A stretch of DNA of 64,000 nucleotides, from assembly GCA_028274465.1 (NCBI GenBank), contig CM051457.1, positions 107,445,982 through 107,509,981 on the forward strand, read 5' to 3'. A program made the translations under genes and the position numbers. A model generated the notes under the pieces. That model did not search any database. It worked only from the letters and a program-made list of their open reading frames with translations, and had not been told where the DNA came from. This document shows positions 1 to 11,956 of the stretch, one piece after another; the first letter of the stretch is position 1, and each line of letters opens with the position of its first letter. Origin of the DNA: Plantago ovata. Its lineage: Eukaryota; Streptophyta; Magnoliopsida; Lamiales; Plantaginaceae.

Positions 1-24
1 GAATATAAAAAAATAATTTAAAAT

Positions 25-124
25 NNNNNNNNNNNNNNNNNNNNNNNNNNNNNNNNNNNNNNNNNNNNNNNNNNNNNNNNNNNNNNNNNNNNNNNNNNNN
101 NNNNNNNNNNNNNNNNNNNNNNNN
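25..124. other. Assembly gap (100 N)
   Basis: A run of exactly 100 undetermined bases. The round length suggests a scaffold gap of unknown true size. The DNA between it and the first LTR (125-257) shows no coding or repeat feature that I can name. Confidence 0.99.
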
Positions 125-257
125 ATTTAAAATTTAATGAACTTCATCAGATCAGTCACATTTGAATCTGCCTTCCAGACTGGATGGAGTGTGATTGAGT
201 CTAATTTGAATATTAGATCCCATCAGATTTGGGATGACATAGTCTAAGGTGTCTATA

Positions 258-2165
258 TGAAAGTATATGTCCTAGAGACAACCTACGATAGGGACGATAT
301 GTACTTGATCACATTCAGTTATTGTATTTAATTATTTATACATTATTAAATACAATTGGCATTGCATTTTATGAATATTATATTTGGTTGTTTGAATTAT
401 TCAATAAAATGTTCCCAAGGACTTAAGGTAATCACCAAGTTAGTGGGAGCTTGTGTGTCAATAATTAAGTCCTGAAATAAGCCACTAGCTGAAGGTCATT
501 GAGATAAGGGATATCAATGACGCGATTGAAGCTAGCATATGTTGCATTAGATCCTTCGAGGATGTAGTAGGTCTCACTGCTACGAATGAACTTGGTTATT
601 CATAATGAACATATGAACACTTTGGAGAGTGTTGGCATACCCAACCGAGAAACCATTTGGTAAAGCTATTTGAGTGTCTATGGTAGTATCGGTGTGTAGG
701 GTGATGTTAGTAGTCCTTAGACTTGAGGCCAATACTACATCATATGTGAAATAATGTACTTTGACCATGCGCAACGCTTGCACTCTTAAGTAGGGTAGAT
801 ACGGCATGTGTTGGGTACTTAGGAAGCATATTGTGTGAGTGATTGGGCCAAGAAAGGATTCATTCCTCCGTAATAGATACAAGGAGAGAATACTCACTTC
901 TCATATTTAGTGCGATCATAAAATCGGTGGCCACCGTAAGTGAATATGTCAAAATGGTGTTTGGACATAATTCATAGATCGACTAATAAGATTGAGAGAC
1001 CATGAATGAGTTATTAGAATAGACACATAACCATATTCTAGACTCGTTCGTGTATTCGTGAATGAAGGGACCGTATCATCAAAGTACCCTACGCTACAGG
1101 TGGTTTGTTTTCCTCACAAACGTTCCTTGCATATTAATTGTCTGATAAATTGTCTAGGAATTTATTATGACCTTAATTGGATTGTTGCTTAATATGCAAG
1201 GCCCTATGGGTCACACTTCAAGGTGGTGTTTCTACAAACGAGCTATGTATATTGGATTAAATATTAATTAGATTAATATTAAATCATTATACATAAATAT
1301 AATAGAATTATTGTTAATTGGATTAATATTAATTTATTATATATGGAATATATTTTAGAAATATAATTAATTGATTTAAATTGGATTAATTAATTAATTG
1401 AAGACATGTGCATTTGGACGGGATTTAATTAAAGCCCGAAAATAAAAGAAAGGAAGAAAAGAATAAAAGAATTGGGCTGGGCCGATTTGGCCCAGCATAC
1501 TAATGCTGGGCCTGGCCCAGCAACGTGGCAGCTGCAATTGCAGCTGCACGTTTCTTTGTTTTTTTTTCTTTCTCTTTCTTTTATTTTTTTTTTTTTTTTT
1601 TTCCATTCTTCCTTTCTTTCTTTAACAGTAATTTGATTTATCTGTTTGTTAGTTAGTTGAGTACTTTTGAAGTCTCCTAATAAAATTCAACTTGCTTGGT
1701 AAAAGCATACGTGATTTTCTAAACTAACTAATTGACTAAATCAGAAAGAAAGAAATGAGTCTTCAGTCTATTCCAATTTCACGTGAAAACTATCTGATAG
1801 TCAGAAAGAAGTTTTCTCACAAAAAGGCTCAAGTCAAGAAGAACCTCCTAGCGTTCTTGTGGAAACATTACCCGTGGATACCGAGGTCCAAGGGAAGCAA
1901 AGAACCTGTTGATGTGCAATCTTGGAGATAACATTGACGAAGAATTCATTCATGAAGATGGAGATAGCTAACTGACGAGGAGATAGCAAGGCTCTGCTTG
2001 GAGATGGAGGAGCAACTTTCGGGTGAATTAGCTTGTCTACTGGAGGACACGTAAGTGATTTCTTCCAGTTAATAACGTAATATAGTCATATCAGTTTAGT
2101 GAGAACAAAATTTTAAAACTTCCGCTGCTTAGCCTTAGAGGCAAATTTTCTCACTTTTACTAACA
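258..2165 (+). repeat. 5' LTR of Copia element A
   Basis: A direct repeat of 8499-10418, starting TGAAAGTATA and ending TTTTACTAACA. It contains the U3/R/U5 signals. Homopolymer and AT-rich stretches near 1560-1605 hold most of the length differences from the 3' copy. I saw essentially no base substitutions between the two copies by eye, only about ten small indels. Confidence 0.95.
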
Positions 2166-2166
2166 G

Positions 2167-2178
2167 TGGTATCAGAGC
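2167..2178 (+). promoter_or_regulatory. Primer binding site (initiator Met-tRNA type)
   Basis: TGGTATCAGAGC begins two bases after the LTR end. It is the standard Copia PBS, complementary to the 3' end of plant initiator methionine tRNA. Confidence 0.93.
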
Positions 2179-3510
2179 TAGGCTGATTCATGACTATATT
2201 CGTTTATGTTTTATATTTACGTTGTTGTGGATTATTATATGTATGTAAAATTTTCAGATTCTTTAATTGGATTTAAAGAAAGGAGAGATGGGTTTTGTTA
2301 CTGTATTATTTTATTCCAGATTCTTCATATTGGATTTAAGAAAGGAATAATTCATATAGTATTTATTTTTCCAGATTTTATTATTAGATAATATTAAAAA
2401 AAAAAAAAATTTGGGAAGATGATGAATAGTAATCGCGGGTTACTATTCATCCACCATTGTTGGTGGTTGATGGAGCTTTGAGCTCTTCCATTTTCTTCAT
2501 CTCCCTAGGGGTTCTATATATCATTCTTCTCCATTTTTCGCCCTCTTACTATTACACCTTTTGAATTCGAGTTTAAAGATTCGTAGGTGAAGTTTGAGTT
2601 AGGGTTCATGGAGCTTGAAACTCCATTAATGGGTTTCTCCAAACTTGGTGTTCTTGACTCAAACTAAACTAAAATTGGGTGTAGTAGATTCGTGGAAACA
2701 TGGAGAACAACATAGGATGTTGAACAAATCAAATTGAGCAACTCTTGCTCAAGGTCTTGAACACGACCGTAATAAAAAAAAAAAAATTTCGTTCTCTGTT
2801 CTGATCGTTTTTATGACCTTGCGATTTGTTCTTCAATGGTGTATGATGTTTAGAACATGTTTGTGGACCTTAGATTCGAGTTGAGATGAAGATTGAAGGT
2901 TTTGGAAACTTTTCATTGTTACAGGGACTCAATTGAACTTTTGCAGAAACATTGGTGGTCACTAATAGTCAAGAAAGAAGAATTCAGGGACTTGTGTCCA
3001 ATTTGACAATTCTGTCTTATTGGGGCTCAAGCCCTTGAACTTCAGATTATTTTGAATTGACCCCAGACTTTGCTAATGGTTTCAAATTGACCCAGAAACT
3101 TAATTTCAACTTTCTGAGAATTATAAAGAGGTCCTTGGAGTTTTAGAAACTTATTATTTAATTTATAAATGGTTTATAAATTATTTAAAACCCTATTAAT
3201 ACTTTTAGAAAGTGATTAAAATGTTTAGAGACATAAATATAAGTTTATAATATTTAGTAACATGTTTGTTAGTTTATAAATTGTTTATAAACTACATTTC
3301 AATAATAATATATTGCTTTGGAAGATTATATTATTATTAAAACTTGTTTAAAATATTTTCGAAATTCTTGGAGAATTTATAAATTATATCTGACTTACAT
3401 TTAATGATAATAATCCACAACAACTACTTATTTGCTCCAACTTGGTTGTATCACATGTGTTGAATGTCTACATGAGCAATTTAATTATTTAAATATTGTA
3501 TTTAAATATG

Positions 3511-3690
3511 TTAGTCCGCTATTATTGTATGGGTAGGCGGCACCCATTAGTTTCCGGACCGCATCTGTCATATGCATGGGTAGGCGGCGCCCATTACTTG
3601 CTAGTCCGCGATTGATATGTACGAGTAGGCGGCACTCGTTACTTGTTGGACCGCATTGCATGAGACTTGGGTATGCGGCACCCATTATGT
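3511..3690 (+). other. Array of four phased hairpins in the element A leader
   Basis: Four short hairpins start at 3529, 3576, 3621 and 3667 (spacing 45-47 nt). Each has a 5-6 bp stem closing a 7-nt loop, AGGCGGC (ATGCGGC in the fourth). Stem arms are ATGGGT/ACCCAT, ATGGGT/GCCCAT, ACGAGT/ACTCGT and TGGGT/ACCCA, so the third stem differs by paired changes. Before each hairpin lies GTCCGC or GACCGC, whose CCGC could pair with GCGG in the loop. The array lies in the roughly 2 kb untranslated leader between the PBS and gag. The same arrangement is found in element B. Confidence 0.75.
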
Positions 3691-4259
3691 GATGCACGTT
3701 AGGGATCTTGGTCAAGCGATTAAATACCCCATTTAAATGTTCCCCAACCAATTTAAGTCTCGATTGAATCGTATGATGTCACCCATCATAATTGAAGGAT
3801 AAATGGACTTACTAATCTCGTGGGTAATATGCACCATAGTGCTTACTTCGTTTGCCGTAAGAAAGTTGCCTTCATAGGACCATTGTTGGTGCTGTGTGAT
3901 GGTTATGACTTACTTGAATTATGTTGAGTCGCCATAGCGTCAGGCATAATTTGAGGACATCGATCAAAATAGTTTTGATCAAACCAAGAGTTGTATTGTA
4001 CAATTGGTTTGGAGACCTACCTGTTTGACTATTATAGTGATCAGCCATAGCTGGGGCTATAATAGTGCAAGCATGGATCTTGGCTCACTACGACTATTAT
4101 AAGATATTAGTTCGTACTCTTTATAGGGGTCAAGAGTATGTGAAAATAGTGAGAACTAAATAAAGCTACAGTCCTAGTTTATTTAGTCGCTGATTGTGAT
4201 CATAGAAATTAATCTTAGAGTTTTAATTTCAGTTTTAATATTTACTTCTTTGGTCAATT

Positions 4260-7200
4260 AAGATGACCAACTTATCCGTTATAGAATTATCTTGGAGAAA
4301 TGCACTCTTACTAGTCCGAACTTCGTGGATTGGATCCGTAACGATCGTTTTGGTACTAAGGCAAGAGAAGATTGAGAATGTCTTGGACAAGTCAATCCTA
4401 CTCCTCTCACTAATCCTATTGAGCTTGTTGCGTTTGACAAAGAAGCCCATCAATAAGGATGAAGCTGCTAATGCATAGTGTATTATGCAAGCTGTAATGA
4501 CTATGGAACAGCAAAGGCAACATGGTAACATAATACCATTTAAAATGCTGCTACATCTCAAAAGCCTCTTTGAAACTGTTTCCAAGAGTGTTGAATTTGA
4601 TCTTCTTAGAGAGATCTTCAAAATGAGATTTTCCAAATGAGGAATGTATCTGATCACGTGCTCAAGATGATTGGATTCATCGAGAAACTAGCTAGTGCTG
4701 GAATTACATTTGAGAACCGTGTTTCAGTTATCATCATCCTTCAATCATTACATCATTCATATTCAACGTTCATGATGAATTACAATATGAATGCCAAGGA
4801 TGCTACACTACCTGAATTCCATAACATACGCAAGGCTTATGAACAGGTTCAACCTAAGAGGTAACCTGTTTTAACGGTTGGACTATCTGTGAAATCTCAC
4901 CTTAAAAAGCAAGGGCTCGAAAGGTAAAGCTAAACAGAATAAGATTGGAAATCACGAGAAGGTAGTAACGTGGAGAAGGAGACATGTCTTTACTGCAAGC
5001 AGAAAGACACTGGAAGAGAAATTGCCCAAGGCTAAGGGCTAATGGAGTAATGCATTGTGCATCTATCTCCAATCAATGTTTGTTTGTCACTAAGATAAAT
5101 ATGTCTACAAAAAAAACTCGAACTGCTGAGTGTTGGATACAACTTGTGGCTCTTACATTTTAATATGTGCAAGGGCTATTTGACAGCAGATCGATTAGAC
5201 CAATAAGAGTTGACCTACGCATAAGAAATGGATCGTCTATTACTTATTAGCGTATAAAAATCATAAATTTGATTTATCCTCAGATATATATATGGAACTT
5301 GATAAATTTATTTCGTTCATTATATTAGTAGCAAATATGAATGGTTTATATTTGCTAAACTGTAGACATACTTTAATACATCTTCAAAACAAACGAGCTA
5401 GGCTCAATAATCCTAGAAACACCGCTTACTTGTTGCACTGTAAACTTGATATATCAATGAGACAAGAATTGCTAGGCTAAGTAGGTGAGACTACTTAGCA
5501 CCATTTGATTTAGAATCATATTGGATCATGAATTTTGTCTCAAAGGTAGATTGTTCAAGAAATCCTTTTCAAGGAAAAGGCATACGTGCACAACGACTAC
5601 TTGAGTTAATTCATACAATGTGTATGGACCATTTGAAACTCAGGCTAAAGATGATTTCTCTTACTTTATAACTTTTACTGATGATTTCTCTATATTTGGA
5701 CATGTGTATCCTATGAAACACAAATCTAAAATATTGGAGAAATTCATTGAGTACAAAGCTGAAGTAGAGAAACAACCTGAAAGAAGTATTAAGACTCTTC
5801 AATTAGATCAAAGAGCATAATACTTAAGTGGTGAGATTCTGGATTATTTAAAACTGCATGAAATTCAGTCAAAATTTACTCCTTCTAGAACACTATGTTC
5901 GAAAGGGAGAAACCAAACCTTGTTAGACATGGTTAGATGAATGATGAATTTCAGTACTCTTCCAACTTATTCATGGGATACGTATTATCAAACTCAATCC
6001 ATATTCTGAATAGAGTTTCATCTAAGTCAGTCGAGTAAGCACCATATGAGTTATGGATGGCATGAGGCCAAACTTATCACATATTAGAACCTGGGGTTGT
6101 CAGACATATGTGAAAGGAATGCTCGTTGACATGATTGGAACCTAAAAGTGAGAAATGTTATTTTGTAGGATATCCAAATGAAACCAGGGGTTACTGATTC
6201 TATATGCCAGAAATGCATAGTATCATCACATCTAGAAGATGGTCCTTCTAGAAGATGACTATGCCTTTCAACCAAAGTGGAGACAATGATATAGAACTTG
6301 TGGAAATCCAAGAATCACAAAAATAACACTTAGTTACGTAGAAAAGTTGTCAAATGGTTGTGACAACATTTAAGTGGGAGCTCAAGAAAGGTCTTATGGC
6401 TCAAGGCACATCTCTAGGTAGATGTATGCCAGCCAGTGGGAGCATTTAAGAAATTTTTGAGAATTTTAAAGATGTCTCATTAAACCTCAATCCTTTTGAC
6501 TGAACCGACGGGAACGGTTCAACCGGCCAAACCGACGGGAACGGTTCAACCGGCCAAACCGACGGGAACGGTTCAACCGGTCAAACCGACGGGAACGGTT
6601 TAGATGGTCGAGTCAGTGGGAGCGGTTCAAATGACCGAACCAACAGGAATGGTTCAATCGGTCGACCTACTTGAGGCTAACCACTCGAAGTTCAGCGGCA
6701 ATGGTTGCTCCTAATTCTTCTACAACTATTCGATGGACTGAATCAGTTCAACATTCTCACAATCAGAATAAATTGCCTGTACAAACGAAATATATGTCGC
6801 ACTCCGTAAGTCTAGGAGATTAATGGGAAGCTCCCGAAAGGATAAGTTCACTCTTGGATGAGCTGAAAATTTTGATATTGACTTATCTCAACAAGGTGCC
6901 CTAAGACTTACAAAGAAGCAATGTTAGACATTGATTCAAAGAGGTGGCAGGAAGCCATGAAATCCGAAATAGACTTTATGTATGAAAATCAAGTATGGGA
7001 CTTGGTTGATGCACCATAAGGGGTTAGACCCATTAGATGAAAAGGGGTTTTCAAGAAGAAAACCGATGCCATTGGCAACATACAAACATACAAAGCTAGA
7101 CTGGTATAAAAAGGCTTTAGTAAACGATATGGTATCGTTTATGACGAAACCCTTTCCACCAGTAGACAAGCTTAAGTCTATTCGAATTTTACTTGCTATA

Positions 7201-8480
7201 GTTGCACAACATGATTATGAGATTTGGCAGATGGATGTGAAAATTATTTTCCTTAATGAGAATCTTGAGCAATAGGTGTATATGATACAGCCTGGAAGAT
7301 TCTACATCCAAAGCAAATCCCAACTAAGTTTGTAAACTATAAGAGATCCTATGTGGACTCAAGCAAACCTCGAGGAGTTGGAACGTTCGCTTGGATGAAC
7401 TTATCAAATCGTTTGACTACATCATAAGCGTAAAAGATCCATGCGTGTATATCAAACGCAGCGATACTGGAATTGTTTTCGTGGTTATTTATGTTGATAA
7501 CACTAATTATGAAAATAATATTCAATGTTACGATCCACAAGACATTGGTTATCTAAGGCTTCCTTGGTGAAAGACTTAGGTGAAGCTTATTACATCCTTG
7601 GCATCAAAATCCATAAGGATAGACCGAAGGAACTGTTAAGGCTGTCACATTCCACATACATTGACAAAGTAATGAAACGCTTTAATGTTGATGGTTCAAA
7701 TAAAGGTTTCTTAACAACTAGGCATGGCATAACTCTCACTCAAGAGGATAGTCCTTCCACGTGAGAGTATATATATATATGTATATATAGAAATCATGAA
7801 GAAAGATCCTATATGCATTGGCAATTGGATCTATCATGTATGCCATGAAATGCTCAAGGCCAGATGTGGCTTATGCATTTGGTTGTACTTGTCAATACCA
7901 CCAGAATCTAGTTATGAAACACTAGAATGATACGAAAGCAATCTTGAGTGTCTTAGAAGAACTAAAGATTCCTTTCTAATAGATGGTGGAAACCGAGAGT
8001 TGCAAATGAGTGTTTATGTCAATACTGGTATGCAAATTGACCTGGACGACTTTGAATCACAAACTAGGTATGTGATTACACTCATTGGTGGTGTCGTCAC
8101 TTGGAAAGGTTCCAAGCAACCCACCTTAAATGATTCTATTGCTAAGTCCGAGTACATAGCTGATGCAGAGGCCTCAAGGAGGTTGTCTGAATTCCAGAAT
8201 TCCTGAAGGTACTAGGGGTAGCTCCTAATAGTAGTCCCATCAAGGTCTACTGCGACAGCCAAGGTGCTGTTGCACAAACAAAGGAACCAAGATCCATAAA
8301 CTGGAACAATCATGTACAGAGGTAGTATCATCTGATTGGATAGATGATAGCTAGAAGAGAAGTATCTATAGAACGAGTTCCCACTGAGGAAATTATGGCT
8401 GAACCTTTCACCAAAATGTTGAGTTCGAATAAACATGTTAGACATTTCAACACAAGTGTTAGACACGTAGGTGATTGGCT
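4260..8480 (+). pseudogene. Decayed Copia gag-pol region of element A
   Basis: The region reads as a fossil gag-pol. Gag-like sequence lies at about 4260-4870, a zinc-knuckle remnant near 5000, protease/integrase remnants at about 5100-6350, reverse transcriptase at about 6900-7800 and RNase H at about 7840-8480. Recognisable wording includes the integrase start of a TDDFS-type motif, an RT stretch like [20 protein letters not shown] and an RNase H stretch around SEYIADAEAS. It is related to, but clearly diverged from, the pol of element B at 26.2-30.4 kb. It carries dozens of breaks and cannot be functional. Confidence 0.88.
6502..6665 (+). repeat. 27-bp minisatellite inside element A
   Basis: About six tandem copies of a 27-bp unit built on ACCGACGGGAACGGTTCAAC. 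The first four are nearly perfect and the last ones are degenerate. The array sits between the integrase and RT remnants, a region where Copia polyproteins are usually variable. It is GC-rich compared with its surroundings. Confidence 0.9.
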
Positions 8481-8484
8481 CTAG

Positions 8485-8498
8485 GCCAAGTGGGAGAT
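8485..8498 (+). promoter_or_regulatory. Polypurine tract of element A
   Basis: CCAAGTGGGAGAT immediately precedes the TG of the 3' LTR. The equivalent tract in element B (30360-30372) is the same, so the plus-strand priming site is conserved between the two families. Confidence 0.85.
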
Positions 8499-10418
8499 TG
8501 AAAGTATATATGTCCTAGAGACAACCTACGATAGGGACGATATGTACTTGATCACATTCAGTTATTGTATTTAATTATTTATACATTATTAAATACAATT
8601 GGCATTGCATTTTATGAATATTATATTTGGTTGTTTGAATTATTCAATAAAATGTTCCCAAGGACTTAAGGTAATCACCAAGTTAGTGGGAGCTTGTGTG
8701 TCAATAATTAAGTCCTGAAATAAGCCACTAGCTGAAGGTCATTGAGATAAGGGATATCAATGACGCGATTGAAGCTAGCATATGTTGCATTAGATCCTTC
8801 GAGGATGTAGTAGGTCTCACTGCTACGAATGAACTTGGTTATTCATAATGAACATATGAACACTTTGGAGAGTGTTGGCATACCCAACCGAGAAACCATT
8901 TGGTAAAGCTATTTGAGTGTCTATGGTAGTATCGGTGTGTAGGGTGATGTTAGTAGTCCTTAGACTTGAGGCCAATACTACATCATATGTGAAATAATGT
9001 ACTTTGACCATGCGCAACGCTTGCACTCTTAAAGTAGGGTAGATACGGCATGTGTTGGGTACATTAGGAAGCATATTGTGTGAGTGATTGGGCCAAGAAA
9101 GGATTCATTCCTCCGTAATAGATACAAGGAGAGAATACTCACTTCTCATATTTAGTGCGATCATAAAATCGGTGGCCACCGTAAGTGAATATGTCAAAAT
9201 GGTGTTTGGACATAATTCATAGATCGACTAATAAGATTGAGAGACCATGAATGAGTTATTAGAATAGACACATAACCATATTCTAGACTCGTTCGTGTAT
9301 TCGTGAATGAAGGGACCGTATCATCAAAGTACCCTACGCTACAGGTGGTTTGTTTTCCTCACAAACGTTCCTTGCATATTAATATTGTCTGATAAATTGT
9401 CTAGGAATTTATTATGACCTTAATTGGATTGTTGCTTAATATGCAAGGCCCTATGGGTCACACTTCAAGGTGGTGTTTCTACAAACGAGCTATGTATATT
9501 GGATTAAATATTAATTAGATTAATATTAAATCATTATACATAAATATAATAGAATTATTGTTAATTGGATTAATATTAATTTATTATATATGGAATATAT
9601 TTTAGAAATATAATTAATTGATTTAAATTGGATTTAATTAATTAATTGAAGACATGTGCATTTGGACGGGATTTAATTAAAGCCCGAAAATAAAAGAAAG
9701 GAAGAAAAGAATAAAAGAATTGGGCTGGGCCGATTTGGCCCAGCATACTAATGCTGGGCCTGGCCCAGCAACGTGGCAGCTGCAATTGCAGCTGCACGTT
9801 TCTTGTGTTTTTTTTCTTTTCTTCTTTCTTTTATTTTTTTTTTTTTTTTTTATTCCATTCTTCCTTTCTTTCTTTAACAAGTAATTTGATTTATCTGTTT
9901 GTTAGTTAGTTGAGTACTTTTGAAGTCTCCTAATAAAATTCAACTTGCTTGGTAAAAGCATACGTGATTTTCTAAACTAACTAATTGACTAAATCAGAAA
10001 GAAAGAAATGAGTCTTCAGTCTATTCCAATTTCACGTGAAAACTATCTGATAGTCAGAAAGAAGTTTTCTCACAAAAAGGCTCAAGTCAAGAAGAACCTC
10101 CTAGCGTTCTTGTGGAAACATTACCCGTGGATACCGAGGTCCAAGGGAAGCAAAGAACCTGTTGATGTGCAATCTTGGAGATAACATTGACGAAGAATTC
10201 ATTCATGAAGATGGAGATAGCTAACTGACGAGGAGATAGCAAGGCTCTGCTTGGAGATGGAGGAGCAACTTTCGGGTGAATTAGCTTGTCTACTGGAGGA
10301 CACGTAAGTGATTTCTTCCAGTTAATAACGTAATATAGTCATATCAGTTTAGTGAGAACAAAATTTTAAAACTTCCGCTGCTTAGCCTTAGAGGCAAATT
10401 TTCTCACTTTTACTAACA
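8499..10418 (+). repeat. 3' LTR of Copia element A
   Basis: The second copy of the roughly 1.91 kb LTR. It is collinear with 258-2165 and ends TACTAACA directly before the downstream CTATA target copy. It is 12 bp longer than the 5' copy because of scattered small indels. Confidence 0.95.
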
Positions 10419-10423
10419 CTATA

Positions 10424-11089
10424 TACACAAATGTAGTACATTAAACCAAAATCTATTCTGTGACGCATTACGAATTTAGTTCGCCCAGATAAATGATTTT
10501 TTCATTTTTATCTCGAATTTGATTTGAGCTTGAACTAGATAATGTGATTTAAGTGTGAATAGCTTGTGCAAGTATCGACAAGCCACTGCCACCTTGATTC
10601 AACTTATGCTTGAGCTCGAGTACGTAGTTAAATGCTCGGTCACCTTCTACTCTTATGACATGATTTAATTAACCAATCCATGAACCTAAACTTTTTCCCA
10701 CATTCAATCACCCCAATTGTCCAACTAAAACCAAACATCATAGTTCGATTTAAGCTATAATATTACCTTTTCCATATAATCTTACACTTTGATGATCATA
10801 CTTTTGACTGCACTCACTTTATGTTCACTTCTCATCTCAGCCTTTGCAATACCAATATAATGGAGCTTTGAAATATGATAGCGACCTAAGAAATTAGAAT
10901 ATTCACTAGCACGATATTCTTGTGTTCCATAAAGTCACTACTTTAAAAAGCACTAGTTATATATATGCAAGAAGTACAAGAATATCATAAAGTTCTACTA
11001 ATAAACTCATTTCAAATTACATGTACGTTTACCAATAGTTGTGCAAGGGTTAACCAATCATAAATAAAATTGGTTAAACCTGCACCAAC
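10424..11089. other. Intergenic host DNA, no gene seen
   Basis: AT-rich unique sequence between the 3' LTR flank and the glycine-rich protein gene. I see no open frame with coding character, no RNA gene and no terminal repeats. It holds the 3' flank of the gene on the minus strand. Confidence 0.6.
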
Positions 11090-11190
11090 TTTATTTTATT
11101 TTAATAATATAAAACACATCAATTTGTATATTGTATGATTACAATGTTCATGTGCGAATAAAATGGTTATGGTTCTTATGGTTCTTGACT

Positions 11191-11805
11191 CTATGGTTGA
11201 TCCCATCCACCATCTCCACCTCCAGAACCATATCCAGACCCATAACCAGATCCACTTCCATATCCTGACCCATTTCCACCGCCACCTCCTCCCCCTCCGC
11301 CCCCACCACCTCCACCACCCCCTCCGCCACCTCCCTTACCACTACCACTTCCATATCCTGAACCACTTCCATAACCGGACCCACTCCCTGAACCATTCCC
11401 CGTGCCACCCCCACCTCCACCACCACCACCCCGGCCACCTCCTCCACCTCCACCCTTTCCACCACCCGACCCAGACCCATATCCGGATCCATATCCAGAC
11501 CCGTACCCTGATCCAGATCCATTACCGGACCCACCTCCTCCACCACCACCCGACCCGCCACCCCCACCCCCTCCACCACCTCTACCCTCCTCTCCATATC
11601 CCTCGCCTTCCCCAGAGCCATACCCCGATCCATATCCTGATCCCGATCCTAATCCTGACCCCTCACTTCCTCCTCCTCCACCACCTCCGCCCCCACCACC
11701 ACCACCTCCTCCACTTCCTAAGGTCTTTCCAACTCTTGCCGCGAACACAAGATCAAGGCAAAGCATGATCAAGAATGCAACACCTATCATTTTGCATTGA
11801 GCCAT
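11191..11805 (-). CDS. Secreted glycine-rich cell-wall protein (GRP)
   Basis: A single-exon 204-aa protein. Residues 1-22 are a clear signal peptide (MAQCKMIGVAFLIMLCLDLVFA), with cleavage likely after the FA-A stretch. The rest is almost only Gly, with Ser/Tyr-containing GSGYGSG repeats alternating with runs of 8-20 Gly. This fits the structural GRPs secreted to the plant cell wall, where the tyrosines may be cross-linked (family knowledge). The start is fixed by the signal peptide and by a TATA box about 145 bp upstream. An AATAAA lies at 11090-11095 on the minus strand, about 100 bp past the stop. The opposite strand is also open (His-rich and Pro-rich frames), as expected from the repeats. 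The exact repeat count may be affected by assembly. Confidence 0.85.
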   Translation of the reverse strand: MAQCKMIGVAFLIMLCLDLVFAARVGKTLGSGGGGGGGGGGGGGGGSEGSGLGSGSGYGSGYGSGEGEGYGEEGRGGGGGGGGGSGGGGGGGSGNGSGSGYGSGYGSGYGSGSGGGKGGGGGGGRGGGGGGGGGTGNGSGSGSGYGSGSGYGSGSGKGGGGGGGGGGGGGGGGGGGGNGSGYGSGSGYGSGYGSGGGDGGWDQP

Positions 11806-11948
11806 ATTGAATCTCTTCTAGATTCTAAGCAAAAGGCAATATTAAGAACGTTCAATAAAGAGAGAGAGAGAGAGATAGGAAAGTGTTTTTCTTGACTACT
11901 ACTAGCTTGTAGTTGATCTCTTGCAAAACTTTATCAAGGATGGATCTC

Positions 11949-11956
11949 TATTTATA
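11949..11956 (-). promoter_or_regulatory. TATA box of the GRP gene
   Basis: TATAAATA on the minus strand, about 145 bp upstream of the GRP start codon. A CT-rich stretch (read as GA repeats on the plus strand, 11858-11874) follows in the expected 5' UTR, as is common in plant core promoters. Confidence 0.75.

Larger units (their letters stand above)
258..10418 (+). mobile_element. Ty1/copia LTR retrotransposon, element A (complete ends, decayed coding region)
   Basis: A full-length element bounded by two long LTRs (258-2165 and 8499-10418) and by a perfect 5-bp target duplication CTATA (253-257 and 10419-10423). A PBS follows the 5' LTR and a purine tract precedes the 3' LTR. The domain order is gag, protease, integrase, reverse transcriptase, RNase H, which is the Copia order. 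LTR length and RNase H wording resemble the Tork/Angela group, but that placement is inference. The coding part is broken many times (dozens), whereas the LTRs differ almost only by small indels. The insertion therefore looks very recent although the copy itself is defective. Confidence 0.95.

Noticed and set aside
3511-3690. CRISPR-like array (regular 46-nt spacing)
   Set aside because: There are only four units, repeats are short with variable arms, and the context is a plant retrotransposon leader. This is a hairpin array, not CRISPR.
7765-7795. TATATA run as a promoter
   Set aside because: It is a microsatellite inside decayed Copia pol with no transcript context.
11163-11800. Long plus-strand frames opposite the GRP gene (His-rich and poly-Pro)
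   Set aside because: They are the mirror of GGN codons on the minus strand. There is no signal peptide or promoter on the plus strand, while the minus frame has both.
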